A DNA stretch of 11,689 bases from Methanoregulaceae archaeon. Its GTDB lineage: Archaea; Halobacteriota; Methanomicrobia; Methanomicrobiales; Methanospirillaceae. Positions within the stretch are counted from its first letter, which is position 1; the number at the start of each line of letters is the position of its first letter. The stretch spans positions 1 to 11,689 of the forward strand of contig JAJRBP010000088.1 in assembly GCA_028679405.1 (NCBI GenBank), read 5' to 3'. A program made the position numbers and the translations under genes. Shown here in pieces: positions 6,905-11,689 of this stretch. Under the pieces are notes generated by a model, which was not told the origin of the DNA, did no database searches, and was given only the letters and a program-made list of their open reading frames with translations.

Positions 6905-7726
6905 ATGAATGTGCGGTTATCCATTGTTGTTATTGCGATTATCGCCGGTGTATGCATTTCCGCTGGATGCACGGGGAATACCTCCCCGGGAACTACCCAG
7001 ACGCCGGTTGTAACGACAACACAACTGCAGACGCCGTCCAGGATCCCGACGGCAGCCGTTCCTGCAGCAATGCTTCGGGACATGGCCTCGCTCGACCAGG
7101 CGTACATACCCGTGCTCGCCCTTACGACCCAGAACGACGCGGGCAATTCAAGAAAAGCGATTGATACCCTGATGGGAAGATGGGCTATCTTCAATAGTAC
7201 CTACTATCGCGCCATGCCGGGCGACCCTATGTGGTCCTCCGACTTTCAAAGGGTGAACACGACAATTTCGTCTGCAAACCGCTTGATTGCCCAGGGGAAC
7301 CTGACCGGGGCGCATACCGAACTGGAACAGTTCCGCTTGATCATGCTTGACCTCCGGACGAGGAACCATATCGACTACTTCATCGACAAGCTGACACTTT
7401 TCCACGCGCCGATGGAAGAGATCGTGCTCGCGGCCCAGAACAAGGCACCCGAAGAGGTGGACACCGGGACGATCAGGGAGATATACCCGGCGGCGGTTAT
7501 GGCGTGGAACGCCGTGAAGGGTGCGGAGATCGATGCTGCGCTCTTCGACCTCAACGAAACCCAGGCAGCAAAGATTCGAACACTGATCAACAACGAGACC
7601 GCTGCGCTGGACACTCTCGGCACAGCCCTGAAAACGAATGACAGCGCTTTGATCGGGAATGTTTCCGTTGCGATCAAGGGGCCATTTTCCACACTTTTTT
7701 CAGCTTTCGGGAAATTCCCCGGATGA
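6905..7726 (+). CDS. Conserved helical lipoprotein of unknown function
   Basis: The product is 273 residues. I start at ATG 6905, which has AGGTG seven bases upstream; a TTG at 6878 would add nine residues and hide that site. The leader ends in ISAGC (18-22), a typical lipobox with Cys22 as the lipid anchor. A Thr/Pro/Gln linker runs to about residue 50. The rest (55-270) is predicted helical: LDQAYIPVLALTTQ (63-76), a Trp/Tyr-containing segment (RWAIFNSTYY) and the striking HIDYFIDKLTLFHAPMEEIV (155-174) with two histidines, followed by an amphipathic C-terminal half. I recall similar helical-bundle proteins in bacteria but no assigned function. A metal or heme site using His155 and His167 is speculation; no CxxCH motif exists. 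Several Asn-X-Ser/Thr sites (for example NST, NTT, NLT) could be glycosylated. Confidence 0.82.
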   Translation: MNVRLSIVVIAIIAGVCISAGCTGNTSPGTTQTPVVTTTQLQTPSRIPTAAVPAAMLRDMASLDQAYIPVLALTTQNDAGNSRKAIDTLMGRWAIFNSTYYRAMPGDPMWSSDFQRVNTTISSANRLIAQGNLTGAHTELEQFRLIMLDLRTRNHIDYFIDKLTLFHAPMEEIVLAAQNKAPEEVDTGTIREIYPAAVMAWNAVKGAEIDAALFDLNETQAAKIRTLINNETAALDTLGTALKTNDSALIGNVSVAIKGPFSTLFSAFGKFPG

Positions 7727-7739
7727 TAACCTGAAATCC

Positions 7740-7747
7740 TTTTTTTT
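7740..7747 (+). terminator. Oligo-T terminator after the helical lipoprotein
   Basis: A run of eight T (7740-7747) lies 14 bases after the stop at 7726. Archaeal RNA polymerase ends at such runs without needing a hairpin, so this is a natural 3' end for the gene. Confidence 0.6.
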
Positions 7748-7785
7748 ACTGTATACCGATCGGCGAGGCCCACTCCCGGCTTCTG

Positions 7786-7924
7786 GGAATATCCTGCAGG
7801 TATTTTTGAATATTCCGTCCAGGCTGGAACCTGTCATTCCGGCCGATCGGGTCGTCATTTGCCCGGGATGGATGATCCTGATTAGGACACTATGGCGAGG
7901 CGCACTTGAATGTTAATGGTCCTA
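7786..7924. other. Spacer with inverted repeats between converging genes
   Basis: The 234-base gap between the lipoprotein (ends 7726) and the DUF4418 gene (ends 7961) has no gene. It holds GGAATAT/ATATTCC (7786-7792 and 7810-7816, 17-base loop) and TAGGAC/GTCCTA (7883-7888 and 7919-7924, 30-base loop). The second lies about 40 bases past the minus-strand stop and could act as a 3' hairpin for that transcript. CCGATCGG also occurs twice, near 7756 and 7842. Confidence 0.3.
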
Positions 7925-7960
7925 AAAAGGAGATGCCAGATACCGGATGGTACCGGCACG

Positions 7961-8407
7961 TTATGTTGTTCCGGCGGCTGCGACCTGGTCTTTCACAAAG
8001 AACAGGAACAGCCCGACAATTACGATAATGGCGCCGAGCAATTCCAGCCCCGGTAACGTCGTGGTCCTGCACGGATGATCGGCAAGCCTGCACATCCCGA
8101 TAATTACCGTTGGCGTGAGAATTGCGAACAGACCGAGCGCCACGTCGATGACCCCGAGGATCTGCCTCGTCTCGCGCGTACTCCTGAAGAAGAGCACGAT
8201 GCCGGTGAGAGCCACGAGGGCGCCGATTCCGTTCTCAGCCCTGGCGGAATATCCACAGGTCATGGGCAATTTCATCCCGGCCTTCGTCTCTACGAAAGAG
8301 CCCTGTACCTCACAGACCGGAAAGATGTACCAGCTCATGAGGGCGAGCAGCACTCCGAGGATGATCAGTAACCCACCGATACCTTTGTATCCCGTTTCTG
8401 AAACCAT
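7961..8407 (-). CDS. DUF4418 family membrane protein
   Basis: The product is 148 residues, nearly all membrane. Start is ATG 8407 with AGGAG nine bases upstream; the TTG at 8416 lies directly against that site and is unlikely. Four hydrophobic helices lie at about 10-30, 60-75, 85-105 and 119-138. Family landmarks from memory are WYIFPVC (26-32), a Cys before the second helix (TCGYSARAENGIG), LTPTVIIGMC (97-106) and HPCRTTTLP (111-119). The four cysteines (32, 51, 106, 113) fall at helix ends and could pair or bind a metal outside the membrane. The family has no established function. In my memory it sometimes lies near FtsX-type ABC transporters, but here that operon is some 3 kb away, so a link is only inference. 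Confidence 0.85.
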   Translation of the reverse strand: MVSETGYKGIGGLLIILGVLLALMSWYIFPVCEVQGSFVETKAGMKLPMTCGYSARAENGIGALVALTGIVLFFRSTRETRQILGVIDVALGLFAILTPTVIIGMCRLADHPCRTTTLPGLELLGAIIVIVGLFLFFVKDQVAAAGTT

Positions 8408-8580
8408 TTGTTCCAACTCCTAGATGAACCAGGTTCCAAACTTCACATCTCCCCCGCCTTTCATGCGACGGTTGTTCCATGGCCGCGATTGTTACCTTTT
8501 CTCTTTCGGCAAGCACACGCGTCCGCCGTCGCCAGGTCGATACCTTCGGACAAGTGAGACTAGGAGGATAAGTGCAGGTC

Positions 8581-8610
8581 CGGGATTATAAATGTTGCGT
8601 TATATAAATG
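8581..8610 (-). promoter_or_regulatory. Two TATA-like boxes upstream of the DUF4418 gene
   Basis: On the minus strand, CATTTATATAA (about 8600-8610) and CATTTATAATC (about 8584-8594) lie 16 bases apart. Either could drive the DUF4418 gene with a leader of roughly 150 to 175 bases. The rest of 8408-8660 shows no gene on either strand that I can support. Confidence 0.35.
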
Positions 8611-8648
8611 GCCTGATTCTGTCCTCCGGGCCAGGGAGTCAACAGGTC

Positions 8649-8664
8649 ACTGCCCCACGGCAGT
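8649..8664 (-). terminator. Short hairpin after the DUF4405 stop
   Basis: ACTGCC (8649-8654) and GGCAGT (8659-8664) form a perfect 6-bp stem with a 4-base loop, starting one base past the reconstructed stop of the DUF4405 gene. No T-run follows, so it may protect the 3' end rather than stop transcription. Confidence 0.3.
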
Positions 8665-8960
8665 TTACCTCCCGGGCTCGCACTTGTCAGCGCTTCTCAG
8701 GCATTTCACGAAATTCCGGTAGAATCGCCAGTGTAGTGCGAAGTGAACGAGCACGAGGGCTGCGAAGACGAAGCTCCACACGTCATGCATGGTGATCCAC
8801 TGGTCGCGTACGAGGCCGAGGAAAATCCTCGATCCGGCCCCTGCTCCCGGCCCGGACCGCTGGGAAGGATGAAATAAATCACCAGTCCCGAGATAAGGGA
8901 CGGAATGAAGGTGACCAGCGAGAAGATATCAATGAGGGCGTTGACCTGAACTCTCTTCAT
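8665..8960 (-). pseudogene. DUF4405 family membrane protein with an apparent one-base frameshift
   Basis: Translation from ATG 8960 (GGGGGGT is close upstream) gives MKRVQVNALIDIFSLVTFIP and continues through a membrane helix to FILPSGPGREQG. The frame then leaves the family pattern and stops at 8706. In the neighbouring frame the family resumes at once: FLGLVRDQWITMHDVWSF, then ALVLVHFALHWRFYRNF, with a TAA at 8665-8667. The switch is in or near the run of four G (minus strand, 8841-8838); one extra G would restore a 98-residue protein with two helices. His59, His73 and His77 of the restored protein match the conserved histidines of DUF4405, a small family suspected of heme binding in the membrane. 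A sequencing or assembly error, a fresh mutation or a real -1 shift are all possible. The flanking frames are otherwise intact. Confidence 0.8.
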
Positions 8961-8990
8961 AGTACCCCCCGTTGGTATCCTTTCGAGAAG

Positions 8991-9031
8991 AAAAAAAAAT
9001 GAACTGCGGACGAGTGGCGTGTGAACGCCAC
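8991..9031 (-). terminator. Hairpin and T9 terminator of the Gln/Asn-rich protein gene
   Basis: On the minus strand, GTGGCGT and ACGCCAC (9031-9025 and 9020-9014) form a perfect 7-bp stem with a 4-base loop. A run of nine T (8999-8991) follows 14 bases later. It lies about 30 bases past the stop at 9059 and before the DUF4405 gene, so these two genes are probably separate transcripts, or partial read-through links them. Confidence 0.6.
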
Positions 9032-9058
9032 CAATCGATCCGCCGGCTACCGCCGCAA

Positions 9059-9445
9059 TCAGGAGGTCGGGCAGTTCCCGCAGGACCCGTCCCGGAGGCG
9101 GGTCTGGTTCCTTGTCCGGTCCTGGTCCTGCGTGCCTGCGAGGTCGCATGACCTGGTCCGGAGCATCTGCCCGTTCCCCTGACCGTTTACCTGGTTCCCG
9201 CTCTGCGCGGTATTCTGCGATCCGTACATGAACTGTTTCTGTGTGGCAGTCTGGTTGCCGCTGCACTGGAACTGGTGTTCGGCATTCTTACCGTACTGGC
9301 ACATGCCCTGCACACCGGTGCCGGCTGTGTCAGTTCCCTGCGCACTTCCATTCCCGTTCCCGCTGCCCTGTGACCCGGCCGCAAGTACGGCGGCTGGGAC
9401 CACCATGAGGGCGATCAGGGCGCATATCGCGATTTTCCGAAACAT
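9059..9445 (-). CDS. Secreted Gln/Asn/Gly-rich protein with cysteines
   Basis: The product is 128 residues. I start at ATG 9445, with GGAGTGA about seven bases upstream; upstream in-frame starts would precede a signal peptide with unlikely residues. Residues 1-23 are a clean signal peptide (ICALIALMVVPAAVLAAG). The mature part is low in complexity and rich in Gln, Asn, Gly, Thr and Arg, with Cys49, Cys61, Cys100 and a final CGNCP (122-126). CxxC-type ends can bind metal or form a disulfide, but no known fold is visible. I recall comparable Gln/Asn-rich exported proteins in Methanomicrobiales without assigned roles. It faces the double winged-helix gene across a 195-base divergent spacer. Confidence 0.72.
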   Translation of the reverse strand: MFRKIAICALIALMVVPAAVLAAGSQGSGNGNGSAQGTDTAGTGVQGMCQYGKNAEHQFQCSGNQTATQKQFMYGSQNTAQSGNQVNGQGNGQMLRTRSCDLAGTQDQDRTRNQTRLRDGSCGNCPTS

Positions 9446-9602
9446 TGTTTTTTTCACTCCTTCGTCCCGGCATGGAGGCCACCTCTTTTCCGGTGGGTGC
9501 CGGTCCTGCATATCCGGTCGACCCGGGGTAATAACCCGTTTTTCGCACGGGAAGCTACACATCAGGATCAATGGTGGGGGGGTGGGTTACCTCAAAGTGC
9601 GG

Positions 9603-9613
9603 TCTTAAATAAC
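9603..9613 (+). promoter_or_regulatory. TATA box of the winged-helix gene
   Basis: TCTTAAATAAC sits about 30 bases before ATG 9641. It predicts transcription starting within several bases of the ATG, in line with a leaderless mRNA and with the lack of a ribosome site. Confidence 0.5.
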
Positions 9614-9640
9614 GGGAACCCGAAATCCAATCACCAGATC

Positions 9641-10411
9641 ATGAAGGCCCTTGCAGTGATCGTCGTTCTCCTGGTTGTCTCAATCGGAGTCATCCCGGTT
9701 GCAGTACCGGATGTTCCGGATGGACAGGTCTCCACGGTCATTTCGCAGGGCAACGGGCTCCATCGCGGGCCGGGGATCGGACAGAACGGGCAGCCCGGGG
9801 AAGCACACCGGTACGGGCCCCCTGAAGGACGGGGCCCGGCGCAGGGTCAGGCCCGCCACGGGCAGGGGCGGAACGCGGCGGAATGCGCCCGGGAGGAGAT
9901 GAGACGCGACCCTACCGACCGGGACCTTCTCACATTGATCAGGCGATACCGGCTCGGAGGGTACCGGAGGATCTTCGGGAAAAATGTCCTCGACCACGAG
10001 AAGAGACGGGCGCTCCACGATATCATCGTCAGGAACCCGGGGATCGACCTCCAGGCACTTTCTCTCCTGACCGGAATACATCCGGGCACGCTCCGGTATC
10101 ACCTCGACCAGCTGGTCAGTCTCCGTAAGATCGCCGTCCTCGAGGTCGGGGGTGTATTCCGTTTTTACGAGAACCACGGCAGGTTCGACCAGAGACAGAA
10201 GAAGGTCATCGCACGGCAGTGGTACGCGACGACCAGGAAGATCCTCGACCTCATCAAGGTATACCCCGGTATCTCGCGGGGGGAGATCGCCGACAGGGTC
10301 GGGATCTCGGGGCCGTCGGCAACCAGGTGGCTGAAACAGTTCCTCTCCGAGGGGATCGTCCGCGAGATCCGTGACGGCAGGTTCTCCAGGTATTATATTA
10401 CAGCGGCGTAA
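9641..10411 (+). CDS. Double winged-helix protein with N-terminal hydrophobic helix
   Basis: The product is 256 residues from ATG 9641; the frame is open further upstream but a TATA box there supports this start. Residues 3-23 (ALAVIVVLLVVSIGVIPVAV) are a membrane helix or signal peptide. A Gly/Gln/Arg/His-rich linker covers 35-80. Two winged helix-turn-helix domains follow: about 118-178 (LDHEKRRALHDIIVRNPGI, then GTLRYHLDQL, then the wing GGVFRFYEN) and 193-254 (NPGI-like VYPGISRGEIADRVGIS, SATRWLKQFL, wing DGRFSRYYI). This layout matches archaeal membrane-linked MarR/ArsR-like regulators known from methanogens. It probably controls nearby genes, perhaps the divergent secreted protein. The first helix is followed by acidic residues, which would favour an outside C-terminus and clash with DNA binding. 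Confidence 0.87.
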   Translation: MKALAVIVVLLVVSIGVIPVAVPDVPDGQVSTVISQGNGLHRGPGIGQNGQPGEAHRYGPPEGRGPAQGQARHGQGRNAAECAREEMRRDPTDRDLLTLIRRYRLGGYRRIFGKNVLDHEKRRALHDIIVRNPGIDLQALSLLTGIHPGTLRYHLDQLVSLRKIAVLEVGGVFRFYENHGRFDQRQKKVIARQWYATTRKILDLIKVYPGISRGEIADRVGISGPSATRWLKQFLSEGIVREIRDGRFSRYYITAA

Positions 10412-10608
10412 TAATGTCCTCTCTTTCGCGAACTTTCCTGGTGTAAGTAACCGTTTCCGCTTTGTGATAGTCCCGTATTCCCCGGGCTGATACTCCGGCC
10501 CCAGGGAAAAGTTGGCATTACCGTTGCATCCACCAGGCATGCAGTCATATCCTGTTGGATAATCCTGGCAGAAAGCGAAGTGAGATGAAAGACAGGGTCA
10601 GGAAAAGG

Positions 10609-10618
10609 ATTATATATG
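10609..10618 (+). promoter_or_regulatory. TATA box of the DUF1059 gene
   Basis: ATTATATATG is a strong TATA-like box about 35-40 bases before ATG 10651. It gives a short leader of roughly 13 bases that still contains GGTGG. The spacer 10412-10600 shows only a pyrimidine-rich stretch just after the winged-helix stop, which may end that transcript. Confidence 0.6.
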
Positions 10619-10650
10619 GAAAAGGTGCATTCCCCCACCGGTGGATACAG

Positions 10651-10821
10651 ATGCCATCGTTTGCGTGCAAGGACATAGGGATGACCTGCGGGTTTGAGAC
10701 GAATGCGCCCACAGAAGCAGAACTGATGAAGAAGATCGCGGAACATGCGAAGACCGTTCATTCGATGGAGACGGTCCCGCCCGACGTCATGGCGAAGATC
10801 AGGAAAGCGATAAAAAAATAA
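10651..10821 (+). CDS. DUF1059 family small protein
   Basis: The product is 56 residues, the usual size for DUF1059. I start at ATG 10651, six bases after GGTGG and just after a strong TATA box; a TTG start at 10555 would lie ahead of the promoter. The family core is plain: MPSFACKDIGMTCGFE at the start, then the helix LMKKIAEHAKTVHSM. Cys6, Cys13, His32 and His37 form a C-x6-C, H-x4-H set that could bind one zinc ion. It ends in a basic tail (IRKAIKK). Members are widespread in archaea and bacteria, cytosolic, and of unknown function. It stands alone here, convergent with the DGC-type gene; a small hairpin, TCACG/CGTGA at 10831-10844, follows the stop. Confidence 0.92.
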   Translation: MPSFACKDIGMTCGFETNAPTEAELMKKIAEHAKTVHSMETVPPDVMAKIRKAIKK

Positions 10822-10976
10822 CTTCTTTTATCACGCAATCGTGAATCATTTCCCTCGGAGAAGGGTTGGACCAGGGTACATAAGAGATCGGCCCGATCCT
10901 CTATGCGGGAGATCCGGAGTGAGACCCCCGCCTGCCTGTTTGTCTCCCTTCGGGATATGGGCTTTACTCAGTTTCC

Positions 10977-11522
10977 TTACTCCCCGCATCCTCCGGATGG
11001 CGCCGGCCCGCATCCCCCTTTCGTCCCCGCGGTATCCCCGGCAGCCGGACCACCGTCGCCCCACCCAAACCCGGCGACGACATGCGTGGCGACCTGGTGT
11101 GCGTACACCGAAAACATCTCGTCAGGCACCTCGTCTATCCCGAACGGGAGGTCCAGGTTATAGACAAGGTATGCCCGGATGATAACCGGCTTCAGGTCAG
11201 GCAACACACCGGTCATCATCCTCGATGAGCAGTTGATGAAGCAGCCCTCGATCGCGATCACCTTCTCCGCCCTGCGGACAAGGTTCCGCTGGCCCGTGTC
11301 TTTCGTGAACGCGCCACCCAGGCAGATCCGTACGGTCCCGTCCGGTGCGAGCCGGTGGGCGACCATGTTTGCCGCCCTCCTGGCGACCTCCCCCCGGGCA
11401 CATGCGCCCTCGCAGGCCATCACGGCGATCTTTGGCGGAGTGGTGGAGTTCTTTTCTGCGTACTCTTCGCAGGCCGGACATTTTTCGGTGATTTTCCCGA
11501 TCATTACGGTTTCGTAGTCCAT
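10977..11522 (-). CDS. Putative zinc-binding protein (DGC domain)
   Basis: The product is 181 residues. Domain landmarks in order: CPAC (15-18), MACEGACARGEVARRAANMV (35-54) in place of the DGC motif, RICLGGAF (65-72), DTGQRNLVRRAE (75-86), IEGCFINCSSRMM (91-103) and FGIDEVP (127-133). Cys37, Cys41, Cys67, Cys94 and Cys98 are the likely metal ligands. Members are predicted zinc-binding and often lie near redox or arsenic/thioredoxin genes, without a proven reaction. Beyond residue 150 is a Gly-rich tail with CGP and GGCGE (Cys171, Cys179), which may add a metal site. ATG 11522 is about 40 bases downstream of a strong TATA box; ATG 11504 (residue 7) is an alternative. No signal peptide, so cytosolic. 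Confidence 0.9.
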   Translation of the reverse strand: MDYETVMIGKITEKCPACEEYAEKNSTTPPKIAVMACEGACARGEVARRAANMVAHRLAPDGTVRICLGGAFTKDTGQRNLVRRAEKVIAIEGCFINCSSRMMTGVLPDLKPVIIRAYLVYNLDLPFGIDEVPDEMFSVYAHQVATHVVAGFGWGDGGPAAGDTAGTKGGCGPAPSGGCGE

Positions 11523-11557
11523 CTGGTTTCACGCTGCATGAGTGGTGGGGGATGCCG

Positions 11558-11570
11558 CGATATATATCCC
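11558..11570 (-). promoter_or_regulatory. TATA box of the DGC-type gene
   Basis: GGGATATATATCG on the minus strand, with a palindromic GATATATATC core, lies about 40 bases before ATG 11522. It predicts a leader of some 15 bases. At the right edge, TAATTTTTTTAAAAACC (11657-11673) is a further A/T block that may be a promoter for a plus-strand gene beyond the window. Confidence 0.55.
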
Positions 11571-11689
11571 GGAATCCGATCTCAAGAAAATTTGAAAACG
11601 GTCCTGTGCTATTAAATGACGGAGGATCCGCAGGGAGGAAGAAGGACAGGATTGTATTAATTTTTTTAAAAACCATGGAGTACTCATGG

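Noticed and set aside
7748..7960. tRNA or structured RNA in the spacer
   Set aside because: No cloverleaf or T-loop sequence could be assembled; only short separate inverted repeats.
9680..10540. 286-residue minus-strand frame
   Set aside because: It is antisense to the winged-helix gene; its Pro/Arg/Asp-rich composition is typical of GC-rich shadow frames.

Overview
The window is most likely archaeal, from a methanogen of the Methanomicrobiales type (Methanoregula, Methanosphaerula or Methanolinea kind). This is inferred from the protein families, the Thr/Pro-rich linkers after archaeal lipobox cysteines, A/T-rich TATA boxes about 25-30 bases ahead of several genes, nearly leaderless genes, oligo-T stop signals, and GC-rich coding DNA broken by AT-rich spacers. 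I see no rRNA, tRNA, IS element or CRISPR array.

Layout. At the left edge (1-1008, minus) is the N-terminal part of a secreted protein with glycine-rich beta repeats, probably a multicopper-oxidase-like surface protein. After a 590-base spacer comes a tight plus-strand operon (1602-4769): FtsX-type permease, ABC ATPase, second FtsX-type permease. It resembles the two-permease plus ATPase set found in p19/FTR1-type iron-uptake loci. The first permease has a Cys-Cys pair that the second lacks. A convergent spacer (4770-5158) holds 44/45-bp tandem repeats that run into the 3' end of a minus-strand membrane-anchored protein gene (5159-5977). Divergent from it is a META-domain lipoprotein (6024-6542), followed by a hairpin/T-tract that also contains a TATA-like box, a leader with small ORFs, and an all-helical lipoprotein (6905-7726).

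The right half has small envelope and metal-related genes. Minus strand: a DUF4418 membrane protein with four cysteines (7961-8407), a DUF4405 membrane protein whose frame is broken by one base (8665-8960), and a secreted Gln/Asn/Gly-rich Cys protein (9059-9445). Divergent from the last is an N-terminally hydrophobic double winged-helix regulator (9641-10411). Then come a DUF1059 mini-protein (10651-10821, plus) and a DGC-type putative zinc-binding protein (10977-11522, minus).

How they might work together: most products are exported or membrane-bound, and several carry Cys/His sites, so envelope metal or redox handling is a reasonable theme. Only the ABC operon is a clear functional unit. 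The most unusual features are the 45-bp repeat array entering a reading frame, the beta repeats inside the presumed oxidase, the Cys-Cys asymmetry of the permeases, the single-base break in the DUF4405 gene, and a regulator whose predicted topology conflicts with DNA binding.
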